DNA of 64,000 bases from Acorus gramineus (lineage: Eukaryota > Streptophyta > Magnoliopsida > Acorales > Acoraceae): the NCBI GenBank assembly GCA_030737835.1, contig JAUJYN010000016.1:1775001-1839000 (forward strand). The letters are read 5' to 3'. The notes beneath the pieces are model-generated. The model worked only from the letters and a program-made list of their open reading frames with translations, was not told the origin of the DNA and did no database searches. A program made the translations under genes and the position numbers. Positions 30,899-42,466 of the stretch are shown one piece after another (position 1 is the first letter of the stretch; each line of letters starts with the position of its first letter).

Positions 30899-31250
30899 CG
30901 GAGCAGCGTTCGCGTATTTAGATCTTGCGAGTGAGAGGCCATCAACATCCCCCTTTTTGCTTGTATGTATTGTTACTCATGCTTGGGCACAATACTTGTA
31001 TGTGGATGTCTTTGTCTTATATTGGCTCTCACAGGACAGTTGATTATGTATTCTGGTCTGTAATATGTCTTTGAAATACAGAATCAGTCGTTTAAGCTTC
31101 CGCTATATGTATATATATTATGTCAGCTACATTGTTAATTGTGTTATTATCTTCGATGTTGTTTAGAGTCTTTTATTGATCTCGTGTATGGACTGCTGAT
31201 ATTATATATATGTGCAACGTATCGGGGACGGCCGGCCCTGGGGCGTGACA

Positions 31251-31509
31251 GTAAGCACGTTCCCATGCAGGAGGCTCCTGCGCTGGTCCTGGCCCAATAG
31301 CCGAGGACCCTCCAGTAGACTCCTCACCTCTGGTAGGTTCAGAAACCTCTGAGGTCTGAGGGGGACCACAGCCACGCATCCGTCTGTGAGGAGGCATATC
31401 AGCAACCTAAGAAACAGACACTAGGATCAGAATACTCATATAGAAATCCTAGGACTCATCTCTAAGAAAACAATTGGCTCTGACAGGACTAGGCTCTGAT
31501 ACCAACTTT
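31251..31509 (-). pseudogene. gag: Gag N-terminal remnant and primer-binding site of a minus-strand element
   Basis: Minus-strand translation starts MPPHRRMRGCGP and continues with the same kind of sequence as the Gag start at 49329 (TRGEE, GQDQ and PPAWERA-type blocks). The primer-binding site is at 31493-31504, just inside the 5' LTR at 31510. The rest of the element is probably the pol fragment at 10209-12815. Confidence 0.7.
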
Positions 31510-31857
31510 TGTCACGCCCCAGGGCGGCCATCCCCGATACGTGGCAAATATATATAATATCAGCAGTCCATACATGAGATCAATAAAAGACTCTACACAA
31601 CATCGAAGGTAATAACGCAATTAACAAGGTAGCTGACATAATATATATACATATAGCGGAAGCTTAAACTACTAAGTCTGTAATTCAAAGACATATTACA
31701 GACCAGAATACATAACAACTGTCCTGTCAGAGCCAATATAAAACAAAGACATCATCATACAAGTACTGTGCCCAAGCACGAGTAATAATACATACAAGAA
31801 AAAGGGGAATGCTGATGGCCTCTCACTCGCAAGACCCAAAACGCGAATGCTGCTCCG

Positions 31858-31910
31858 CTACTGGTGCGACGCCTCAGGGAGCTCCTCCTTCAGATCCGAC
31901 TCAGCGACAA
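31858..31910 (-). other. LTR terminal module (E3), 53 nt ending in a stop codon
   Basis: Minus strand, after CCTCCAG; ends TAG. Same frame and core as the other copies. Confidence 0.6.
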
Positions 31911-32496
31911 CTGGAGGAAAAGTATGCGAGGGGTGAGCCACACGCTCAGTGAATGGTACAATCCATGCAACACAACTCATATTTAACCTTTAAAATCATT
32001 AAAGTCCCTAAGATGGGAGTAACTGCACAAATTTGGTGGGTTGGAGCGACGCCGACCCACCACACCCTCACCCTCACCCTCACCCTTTAGAGGTGACATA
32101 GGACTTTTGGGAGAGATTAGACTGCTCTACACCCTTGGTCCACCAGTAGCCCTTTCCCCGGGTAGCCTCTACCTGGTATACTCCCATGATCAGTATGTTC
32201 TCGAACTCATCGGTAGTATCTACGGATGGGAGCCCTCTGTCAGGACAGCTTTTTCAACGCCGGATAGTTCCTACACGGATCCAACGAAGGGGAGAAAACA
32301 ATCTACACTCGCGGATACGATCCTCTTGGATCCATCAACACCGGTTACCTGACATGACATGGATGCAACCTAGCAAGCCTAATAATAATATATACATGCA
32401 AATATGGTTAAGATGCAGTTATGATGCCCCAGAGGAGGGCAATGCACATTTACGTGCATCGAACGCATCCCAACTTGGTTGGATCGACCCACTCAC

Positions 32497-32532
32497 CGCA
32501 ACCCGAGTCATTGCATGACCGTTCGCCAAGAT
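32497..32532 (-). other. 36-nt LTR mini-module (E2)
   Basis: Minus strand, between TCTTGCAG and GTGAGTGGG. Confidence 0.6.
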
Positions 32533-33900
32533 CTGCAAGACAAGGGCATTCAATATGGTGACTATAACTACATAAATATACATGGAATTTACTAGAAATG
32601 CCAAAGACTCGGACAAGCACTCATACGAGCTCGCACGCATGCAAGTACGCACGCACGCACGCAAGTCCGAGTTCCCCGACACCTACCCGAACCCTCGGGC
32701 AGCCACATGCGTGGCCCCCCGCACGCGTACGCAAACATGCGCACGCGCCCTCGCACCCCCTGGCGCACTGCTGCGTGCCAAACCACGCGTCCAGAAGTGC
32801 TACACCGCGCGCGCGCACGCTCGCGCGTGCCTGCACGGACTGCGCATCCCGCCCGCGCGCACTTGCGCGCACTATGCGCCCGCACCAGCTCCTCGCGCGC
32901 ACGTTCCCGCGCCTGCATATACGCGTGTGCGGCAGCTAGCGCTCCCGACTGCGCGGGCTAGCACCCCTCTACGCGCGCGTCTGCGCGCTTGCACGCAGAT
33001 GGCCCCGCGCGCGCGCTCAGACCTATCCCATCCCCTCCACTGCCCACACACGCACCCTATCCCACATACATAGCATGCATGATCACCCTAACAGCCCTAA
33101 CAACCATTTAAAACAAAGATAAGGGAGGAGGAGAGCTTACCAAAGGAGGGGAAAGAAAAGGGGAGGTATTCGGGTGCTCTTGGTGCACCAAAACCACTTC
33201 AACCACCACCACCTCCTCAGCCTTACTTGGCTGAAAATCAGGGGAAAAAAGGGAGCATGAGAGGGAGCCTAAGAGAAGGGAATCAACAACCACTACAACA
33301 ACACACATACACACCTTTGTGTGTCCCTTCCCCTTCACAATTCCTCTTCTTGTGCTTCTTTCTTCTCCTTCTTTTCTTTCAAAACACACACACACAATCA
33401 AGAGAGGGAGAGGGAGGCGTGAGAGGGGGTGAAAGAGAGAGAGAGAGAGAGAGAGCAATTTTTCCTAAAGGGGGGGGGTGATGAGAAGGGAAAAAGGGGG
33501 TGGTGAACTTAAGTTAATCTCATCCACACACATCAAAAATAACCAATGGTTTCTTAACCATTAAGCAAGAGGGGGGTGAGGTTACCCAAGGTGACCATAA
33601 CCACCAAAATATCCCAACACTATTCCACCAAACAAACCAGTAACGACCGAAACCCGGATACGATTCGGAACACCATAATTTTTAAAACGTTAGTGGAATT
33701 CGATAAAAAATTTATGAGTAGTACTAAATGGTACCAGGACCCATAATATGCAGTTAGATTTCCAATCGGAGTACTCAAACTCACGCAGATAGCTAAAAGT
33801 CCAAAATTTTAGCGGCTCTGATCGAAAAAAGAAAAATTGGAAAATGGCCAGAAATGACCCAAATGTGACCAATAGGCTAAAAAGTGACACATATATAACA

Positions 33901-33947
33901 ATTACATCGCTTGCGCTCTAACTGATAAGACACAACCCGACTAATTA
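33901..33947 (-). mobile_element. LTR-C fragment, left part (continues at 37556)
   Basis: A short piece matching the second spacer of the LTR-C type (compare 57648-57700). The last five bases AATTA (33943-33947) recur at 37556-37560 after the inserted solo LTR, so the host LTR can be followed across the insertion. Confidence 0.7.
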
Positions 33948-34208
33948 TGTCACGCCCCACGGCGGCCGTCCCTGAGACATGGCAATAATGAAGTATCAGC
34001 TATCAATACCTGAGGTCAACAAAGACTCCAACAACAACACACAAGGTGGCAAGGCAAAGATAAATGATAACTGACTGAAAAGCGAAAGCATAAGATATCA
34101 ACAATGTCTGTAAACCAAAAACATTATTACAGACTCGAATACACAATCACTATCTTGTAAGAGCCAAGCCTAGTCCAAATAAAATACAACATGTGCCACA
34201 TGCACGAT

Positions 34209-34331
34209 TTACAATACATAAAATGACTCTAGGACTGCTGACAGCCTCACACTCGCCACTCGCCGGAAGAACGCTCCACGCACATAAGACCACGCCACAG
34301 GGAAGCTCCAGCTCCACGCCCAACATTGCCC
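34209..34331 (-). other. Alternative LTR terminal module (E3-D)
   Basis: Minus-strand equivalent of 30315-30436, after TTTTCAG. Confidence 0.4.
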
Positions 34332-34790
34332 CTGAAAAGAAATAGTATGCGAGGGGTGAGCTACAAGCTCAGTGAGTGGCTGGAAACCAATCACCATTAC
34401 AACAGTTCAATGTTAAGGCAATTTCCTTTCAAGGAAAACATGGGTAGAAACCCAATGGATAACAAGGTCACGCGGTAGCGCGACCAACCTCACCCTCACC
34501 CTCACTCCCCGGAGGAAGACTCTTGAGACTTTTGGGGAGACACCATACCGTTGGTCGAAGAGACGTGGAATTACTGATCCACACAACACTATTGAATCAC
34601 CAACCTCACCCTCACCCTCACCCTCACTCCCGGATGGAGACTCTTGAAACTTTTGGGGAGAGACCATACCGTTGGTCGAAGAGACGCGGAATTACTGGTC
34701 TACACAACACTATTGGATCATCTACATCGAGATAACTGCCCAACGATGTCTTTGAACATCGATACACAACCAGACCCAACAACTATGGGA

Positions 34791-35345
34791 ACGGACGAAC
34801 AACGAATGGGTCACGCGGCGATGTGTCTTCACCTCATCCTCACCCTCACCCTTTAGAGGTGACATAGGACTTTTGGAAGAGATTTAGACTGCTCTACACC
34901 CTTGGTCCACTTGTAGCCCTTTCCCCTGCGTAACCTCTACCTGGTATACTCCCACGATCAGTACGCTCCCGAACGCATCGGTAGTACCTACGGATGGGAG
35001 CCCTCTGTTAGGACAGCTTTTCCAAGGCCGGGGAGTTCCTACATTGGATCCAACGAAGGGGAGAATGATTTCACGCTCGTAATATCATTCGTTAGCCCTC
35101 TCCCGGGTAGCCTCTACCTGGTATACCGCTCTACACCCTAACGGACGAACAACGAATGGGTCACGCGGTGATGTGTCTTCACCTCATCCTTACCCTCACC
35201 CTTTAGAGGTGACATAGGACTTTTGGAAGAGACTTAGACTGCTCTACACCCTTGGTCCACCGGTAGCCTCTACCTCGTAGACTCCCACGATCAGTATGCT
35301 TCTGAATGCATCAGTGGTACATACGGATGGGAGCCCTCTGTCAGG
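34791..35345 (-). repeat. Tandem duplication, period 350 bp
   Basis: The sequence beginning ACGGACGAACAACG at 34791 starts again at 35141 and is followed through the CCCTCA repeats and the TAGCCTCTACC block. The second unit is partial. Confidence 0.65.
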
Positions 35346-36419
35346 ACAGCTACAACCCGGGCCGCTTCAACACAAACGACATTGAGAGGAAACACTCCAT
35401 GTTCGCAAAGCAAACCCAATGAAAAAACAACTACTCTCGATAATCGCCTAACTTAATGCCAAAGCTACCGGTTTAACAAAACCGATACAACAAATGAATT
35501 CTCCTGAATTCCATTCAAGTGCATCACACGGATGCAGGGGCGATTACATCGCTCGCACACTAACTAATGAGGTACATCCCAACGGCGGGTCGTACCCACG
35601 CCGGCTTCAGATAGGCCTAATTAGTTTTAACATGTGCGCATATATAACAGGAGAATCATATCATAGCTATGTGCATGAACCATATGCACGATCACCTAAC
35701 AATTGACTATAAGGGTAACCCCTAACATGGATTTACATCATAAACAACAAATCATACAACATGCATACAAGGTATGGCCCACTAAACATGCATACATGGC
35801 CATTAATCATATAAGCACACAAGGCATAACTTAAGCATGCATTGGATATCACCAACTTAAAAGGGAAGGGTCAAGCGCGATCTCGCGCACTAACAGGTGC
35901 ATGCCAATATTCCAAACGAACCTGAGTCGAGTAGGAAATCGCATCTACTTACTCAGTTCGTGTAGAGGGAGAGGGCGAGAGAGATCATCATCTCGTGAAG
36001 TTGGTCATAGCTTTGCCCCATTAGCATGGGCGCAACAACTACACCACGCCCTCGAGTCTTATCGCAAGGGAATATTAGACAGATGCCCGTTATTAACCCA
36101 GACTGGATCATGCTGGATATTCCAATTAATATGGTGGGAGTAGTATTACAATACTACCTAAGGCATGCCCTATTCTATACATCCATACACATTACAGGAA
36201 TACATGCCCATACTAGAGGGGCGCATGCGATACAGTCATTCATACATGGATACAATACATGGAATATAAGCCTAGCATGCAAGATATCTAACATATTATA
36301 GTTTAAGCATGGCCATACTACTTATCTACACAAGTAGTATAGCTAGGGTGCCCCATTGATGCGCGATGCACGACTACGCGCGTCGAGCGCATCTCGAGGG
36401 GTTGGATCAAACCACTCAC

Positions 36420-36456
36420 CGCAACCCGGGACCTCGCGCATCCCATCCGACGAGAT
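36420..36456 (-). other. LTR mini-module (E2), 37-nt variant
   Basis: Minus strand, between CCTTGCAG and GTGAGTGG. One of only two of the fifteen complete copies whose length is not a multiple of three. Confidence 0.5.
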
Positions 36457-37555
36457 CTGCAAGGTAAGGGCATCAGAATGGTGAGTATAACCACATTATA
36501 ACACTTAGAAATTTACTAGAAATACCAAAGACTTAGACATGCACGCATACGGGCTCGCACGCATGCGAGCACGCACGTACGCACGCATGCCCGAGTGCCC
36601 CAGCACCTACCCGAGTCCCTGGGAAGCATTGCGCGTGCCCCTGCACACACGCGCACGCACGCACGCGCGGGCACTGGCACCCTACCGCATGCCCAGGCAC
36701 GCTGCCCCGCGCGCGCGCACTACCCGCCTACACCGCACGCGCTACCAGTGCCCGCGCGAACCTGCGCGGTTGCTCCACGCGCACGCACACGCGCCCGCCT
36801 GGGCCCTTCTACGCGCGCACGCACGCAGACAGACCTGCGCGCGCGCCCAGCCACCAAACCAACTACCTAGCGTGCATTACTTCCCAACAACCCTTAAAGC
36901 CATGAAAAACCAAAGAAAAGAAGGGGAAGAGCTCACCAAGGGAGGGGGAATGAAAGGGGGAGATTCGGGGGCCCTCGATGCACCCGTGACCACCTCGACC
37001 AACACCACCACTACCACCTTCACAGCCCTCCTCAGCCTTCTTTGGCTGAAAAACAGGGGGGGAAGACATGAGAGGGAGCTTGAGAGAGGAGAAACCACAA
37101 CAACAACACATACACAAAACTCACCTTCTCCACACACAAAGAGGGTAAAAAAAGAGACCAAGAGAGGAAGAGAAGGTGTTCCACGAAATGGGAGAGAGGG
37201 GGAGAGAGAGAGAGGGCAAAAATGTCATTTTTATGCCCAAATAGTGTCTAGGGGTGACCATAAGGGGGTGGTGAGGTTAGGGTTAGGCTCACCCTCACTC
37301 AACCACTCATTTTTTCTTTATTGGGAAGTGTGCAGAAAAGCACCACACACTCGAAAATATCTCACCCACCGAAACCCAGTAACTGCCAGACCCGGATATG
37401 CAGTTAGATTTCCAATCAGAGTACTCTAACTCCTGTAGGTGGCTAAAAGCCAAAAGCCAAAATTTTAGCGACTCCGATCGAAAAGGAAAAAGGCCCTGAA
37501 TGACCCAGATGTGACCAAGGCTTAATTGAAATGGCTCCAAAACACAGGCATAACA

Positions 37556-40043
37556 AATTAAGGGTCATACTCACGCCTAGCACGGGTAGGCACAATTAGT
37601 CTAACATGCGCATAACATAATAGGAGAATTCTGTCGTAGTTATGTACATAAACCACATGCACGATAACATAATAATTAATCATGGGGGGGGTACTCCCTA
37701 ACATGGATAAAAGCGTAAACAACATATCATGATACATGGTATGACTTAATTAAACATGCATACAAGGCCATTAGTCACACAAGCATACAAGTATGCCCTA
37801 ACATGCGTTGGATATCACCAACTTAAATGGGAAGGGTCAAGCGCGATCTCGCGCACTAACTTGTGCATTGCAATATTCCAAACGAACCTGAGTCGAGTAG
37901 GAAAACGCATCTACTTACTCAGTTCGTGCAGAGGGAGAGGGCGAGAGAGATCATCATCTCGTGAAGTTGGTCATAGCTTTGCCCCATTAGCATGGGCACA
38001 ACAACTACACCACGCCCTCGAGTCTTATCGCAAGGGAATATTAGGCAGGTGCCCGTTATTAACCCAGGCATAACCATGCTTGGTATTACTAATAATACTT
38101 ATAGTATTACTATAAGTAATTACCTAAGTCATGCCATATTCTATACACTCATATAAGCACACAAGATGCATGCAACCATGATCATTCACACATAAATACT
38201 ATATATAGGCAAGTATAAGGTAGAATAAGAGGGTTCTATGCAATATACGAGCTATAATAACATAGCATACAAATAGCTAGCATATTATGGGTCAGACATG
38301 ACCACACTACTTATATAAATAAGTAGTATAGTCAGGGTGCCCAACTGATGCGTGATGCATGACTTCGTGCATCCAACGCTTCCCGAAGGGTTGGATCAAA
38401 CCATTCACCTACCCGGATTGTCGCGCATCTAACCGACGAGATCTGCAAGGCAAGGGCATCAAAAGGGACTACTTCAAACAAAGACTACCTAACTCTTGAT
38501 AGTTTTCACACCATGCATAACAATTCCTTGACACACAATCAAGCAAAACTGGTAAAACTGCTGCAACCAGCCCTACTATTTGATCTCCAAAGCACCAAAT
38601 ACACATCTAAAAATTATGACATAAATCATACACATTCTCTGACATGCTGGGATGATAATAAATGAGGACATTATAACCTAATTTTTTTTCTCTACAAGCC
38701 CGAAATAAAATATTTCCAAAAGTAGGTCAATTCCCTTGTAAATTTGGACAATCAATGCAAAAACAGGTTCTAACTCACAACATAGGTATTATAATGACAC
38801 CAAATTTCATATATAACATCTAGACACATATATGATCATATTACATGAGGACACAAGTCTCAAAATATGCCTCTAGGTACCAGATTCACAAGGATCCTTA
38901 CAAGGCAGAAATCTGCCTTACTACAACCCAAAGCCACCACCATTCATGCATAAACACAAACACCTCATGTGCAGCAATTACACATAATAATAATACTCCC
39001 CCAACGGCAGCCACATGCATGCCCTCTACAACATCCTAGTAGGCATAAAAGAAGGGGAAAAAGATTACTAATAGAAGGGGAGGAGAATGGAAGGTGTTGG
39101 AGCTCACAATGACACCACACACACCACCACCACCACTTCACCACCATCAGCACCATCTCCTTGCTTCTCTTCTTCATGGTTGAATTAAATGGGTGGGGGA
39201 AATAGAGGATCCATGAGGGGGAGCTAGAGGATGAAGGGAAAGAAGGGGCAACAACACAAGCATACACACAAACTCACCTTCACTTGATCTCCCTTCATGC
39301 ACTATTCATCTTCTTCTTCTTCACCCTCTCCTTCATCATCTTTGATCACACCAAACAAAAGGGAGTGAAAGAGAGATGGATAGAAAAAAGAGAGGGTTGG
39401 ATGGGTTTGGGAGGGGGAGAGAGAGACATTCTCACTTGGGGGGCTTTTTAATAGCCAAAAGTGGGGTTTCAAAGGACCAAATCGTCCTTGACCAAAAATT
39501 CTGAACAGGCTTCACTAGAATAGCCATAACTTCCACAATATAACTACGAATTGCACACTTCAACATCATTTGGAAAGCCAAGAAGATTATCTACAACTTT
39601 CATGTGTTTGCTCAGTTCAAATAACCCCTCCAGTTATTCCAAAACGTGAGCTAAACATCGAACATGGCTACTGCTAGGATTTTCTCATCCCCGGGGTATA
39701 ATTGGAAAAATACCCATAACTTTTGCTACATGAATCCAGTTGATCTAATTCCACTTTTGTATGAAAGCTAACTCAAAACTGAACATCTCATGATAAAATC
39801 ATATTTAAACTACTCCATCTTGGGCATTAATAAAATTAAATCCGAATACAAATAGAAACTGCATAACTTCTAAAAAGACTACTAAATGCAACAAAAGTTT
39901 ACAGGTAGGCAAATGCCAGTACCAGGAGAACAATTAGGCAGTCGGATTTTCAATCAGAGCACCCCAACTCCTGCAGGTAGCTAAAAGCCAAAATTCCAAC
40001 GACTTCAATCGAAAAATAAAACTCAAATGACACAAGCATAACA
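37556..40043 (-). mobile_element. LTR-C fragment (AT-rich spacer type), right part
   Basis: Continues from 33947. It contains a 34-nt mini-module (38409-38442), an AT-rich first spacer (about 38445-39020) similar to that at 13221-13738 on the plus strand, a leader module (about 39030-39180), a CT-rich leader, the conserved B-type block (about 39480-39880), and the LTR terminus TGTTATG (minus) at 40043. Confidence 0.8.
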
Positions 40044-40403
40044 GTTTGACTCAATCATTTTTATCAACCAAAATTCAAACCACACAAAAAAAAATCCACC
40101 ATTACCTTCAACGAGTGTATGCACAGTCGATCACATAATCCAATGTTCGACCACTACCCATTAAAAAAATCGATTATCGAACCACCTAAAAACAATCTAA
40201 TCAATCAATAAATAAAAATTTCCCAAAAAAAAACTAAAAAAAAACTTATTTTCACATCTAAAGAAAAATTGATACATATTGATTCAAAATCAATCCAGAA
40301 AAAAAAATATAGAACAAATTTTAAATTCAAAAGAAAAACATCAATAAATAATTTTATGGGCTTAAATGGGTCTGATTCCATTTGTAATTTTTCTATTTAT
40401 TAA
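40044..40403. other. Unassigned AT-rich DNA
   Basis: About 360 bp rich in A runs, with no similarity that I can see to any LTR or internal region in the window and no convincing open frame. It lies between the terminus of one LTR (40043) and the start of another (40404), so it may be the oldest, pre-insertion sequence here, or a remnant of an unrelated element. Confidence 0.45.
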
Positions 40404-40650
40404 TGTCACGCCCCAGGGCGGCCATCCCCGAGACTAAAGAAAATACAAACTATGCTACATGCACGATTTACAATACATACAATGACTCTAGGACTGCTGA
40501 CAGCCTCGCACTCGCCACCCGCCGGAAGAACGCTCCACGCCCATAAGACCACGCCACAGGAAAGCTCCAGCTCCACGCCCAACAATGCCCCTGAAAAGAA
40601 ACAGTATGCGAGGGGTGAGCTACAAGCTCAGTGAGTGGCTGGAAACCTAA
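40404..40650 (-). mobile_element. 3' LTR (LTR-D type) of a minus-strand element, left part
   Basis: Starts TGTCACGCCCC and carries the alternative terminal module (40468-40590). It stops where the plus-strand chromovirus 40651-56750 begins. The rest of this LTR lies at 56751-59828. The right edge is approximate to a few bases. Confidence 0.75.
40468..40590 (-). other. Alternative LTR terminal module (E3-D)
   Basis: Minus strand, after TTTTCAG. Third copy of this module type, equal in length to 34209-34331. Confidence 0.4.
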
Positions 40651-40926
40651 GGACTTTTAGCTATCATCCTGAGCCTAAGGACTCCGATTGAAAATCTAAC
40701 TGCATATTATGTGTCCTGGTGCCATTCCAAGCCACTCACAAAAATTTCATCGAATTCTGGCAACGTTCAGAATTTCACAGTTCCGAATTGTATCCGGGTT
40801 TTGACCAATCGAAAAGTCATTGGGAGACTTGACCGAGTCAAAGGTGACTTTGACCAAGTCAAGTTTGACCCTTGACTTGGTCAAAATCTTTTGTTTTCTA
40901 GTGTTGTTGGGTTGACTAGGGTCAAA
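40651..40926 (+). mobile_element. 5' LTR of the main chromovirus, first piece
   Basis: Matches the beginning of the 3' LTR (about 54245-54520), including the repeated GACTTGGTCAAA / TTTGACCAAGTC motif. It ends in TCAAA (40922-40926), the duplicated target of the solo LTR that follows. Confidence 0.8.
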
Positions 40927-41263
40927 TGTCACGCCCCGGGCGTCCCCGGGACGCGGCAAGTGTATATATGATATCAGTCCAAACAGGAGTTCAATAACAT
41001 ATTCACATAACATCAACAATTTCAACACAGACAACAAGGGGGGGCTGACATGATATATACACAAATAGCGGAAGCTAAAAGACTGAATCTGTAACCTAAA
41101 AACATATTACAGACTCGATACATAATCAACTGTCCTATGAGAGCCAATATATACAAAGACATCCAAATAGAATACAAACGCGTGCCCAAGCACGGAATAT
41201 AACACATACAATCAAAAGGGATGCTGATAGCCTCTGAAACTCGCGGGACGTGACGCTACTCCG

Positions 41264-41316
41264 CTACTGATGAAGTCCCTCGGGGAGCTCCTCCTTTAGT
41301 TCCAACTCTGATAGCA
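41264..41316 (-). other. LTR terminal module (E3), 53 nt ending in a stop codon
   Basis: Minus strand, acceptor-like CTCTAG, ends TAG; core LKEELPE in the common frame. Confidence 0.6.
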
Positions 41317-41459
41317 CTAGAGAAATAATATTATGCGAGGGGTGAGCCACACGCTCAGTGCACAGCACAACCCATGCATCACAGCTTATATTAACCACAA
41401 CCAGATATTAACAACCACAATTTATATACACGCCTCAAAGTGGCAGGAACTACTCAAAT

Positions 41460-41699
41460 CCAGTGGGTCGCTATCGCCAACCCACTACACCCTCACCCTC
41501 ACCCCTTAATAGGTGACAAAGGATATTGGGACTAAACAAACCAGTGGGTTGCTATCGCCAACCCACTACACCCTCACCCTCACCCCTCAATAGGTGACAT
41601 AGGATATTGGGACTTACAATCCAGTGGGTCACTCATCGCCGACCCACCGCACCCCTCACCCTCACCCCTCAATATGGTGACTTAGGATATTGGGACTGA
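41460..41699 (-). repeat. Tandem repeat in the LTR second spacer, three units of about 80 bp
   Basis: Units start CCAGTGGGT at 41460, 41541 and 41621. Each has a hairpin (GTGGG...CCCAC) and a CCCTCA run. Confidence 0.75.
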
Positions 41700-42430
41700 C
41701 TAGGCTGATGGTCACCCTTGGTCCACCGATAGTCTCTCCCCACTCCGTAGGCCGTTTGGCCACCCCCACATTCAGCATAGTCCGTCCCAAATCAGGAGGT
41801 GCCTACTGATGGGAGCCTCTGCACGGGACAGCCTTTCCAACGCATATGATCCACTCGGATCAGCAGACAAGACATCATAACAACTCTAATGCCATGAATT
41901 CTTCAGAATTCCCTCTAGGGCGCATAACCAAGATGCGGGGAACATATATAATAATAGTTATCAACAAGAGTTATAATAATAATTATTAACAAGAGTTATA
42001 ATATTATTGGGACAAGAAACATTGGGAGGGCAGCATGAGGTCCTGATACAGGACATCCTGACAACCAAACAAGGAACACGGAGTACCCCAGCCCGGGTCT
42101 GAATGTTGACCTCGCAAGGCCCCTCCCTATAATATTATACAAGGCATGCTAGCATTTAATTTAATAAATCAAACTAATAGGACGCATGCATAGGTCGAGG
42201 CTTTCCTAGCATGGTAACAAGGTGACAGGATGCACAGCTCTTACACATATCCTAAGGGTGCAAGTCCCTAACATACAAAGTCTAGGGTAGCATGCATACT
42301 ACATTTTTATCATGATTGCATGGATCACACATTACAACAAGTTAATATAAATCCATGGTGCCCCAGGGGAGGACGATATATGCCCAAGTGCATATAGCGC
42401 CTCCCAACTGGGTTGGGTTGTCCCACTCAC

Positions 42431-42466
42431 TCTTAACCGGGTCGTCGTGTGACCGTCCGTCCAGAT
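42431..42466 (-). other. 36-nt LTR mini-module (E2)
   Basis: Minus strand, between TTTTGCAG and GTGAGTGGG. Confidence 0.6.

Larger units (their letters stand above)
30694..31250 (+). mobile_element. Chromovirus LTR fragment, right part (from 14817-15821)
   Basis: It resumes the LTR interrupted at 15821. It has a perfect hairpin (30696-30720), the terminal module (30846-30898), and the LTR end GGGGCGTGACA at 31250. It is followed directly by minus-strand gag sequence, into which it was inserted. Confidence 0.75.
31510..33900 (-). mobile_element. 5' LTR of an old minus-strand element
   Basis: Ends TGT at 33900 (minus-strand LTR start TGTTATATATGTG) and ACA at 31510. It includes the terminal module (31858-31910), CCCTCA repeats (32060-32090), the 36-nt mini-module (32497-32532), a GC-rich tract (about 32640-33020), a leader module (about 33150-33240) and a CT-rich leader. 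The right flank ATTAC continues an LTR-C copy, so this element was inserted into that LTR. Confidence 0.8.
33948..37555 (-). mobile_element. Solo LTR (LTR-D type), minus strand, 3.6 kb
   Basis: TGT...ACA ends and perfect AATTA duplications (33943-33947, 37556-37560). Minus-strand order: LTR start at 37555, CT-rich leader, leader module (about 36940-37060), GC-rich tract (36545-36860), mini-module of 37 nt (36420-36456), a second spacer with a roughly 116-bp tandem duplication (34483-34720) and a 350-bp tandem duplication (from 34791 and from 35141), and the alternative terminal module (34209-34331). No internal region. Confidence 0.85.

Noticed and set aside
32060-32090. CCCTCA/GAGGGT runs as possible telomeric repeats
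   Set aside because: The plant telomere unit is TTTAGGG; these are six-base CCCTCA units inside LTR spacers.
36539-37429. Open frame of nearly 300 codons on the plus strand
   Set aside because: It runs antisense through a minus-strand LTR (GC-rich tract, leader module and CT-rich leader); no domain or conservation.
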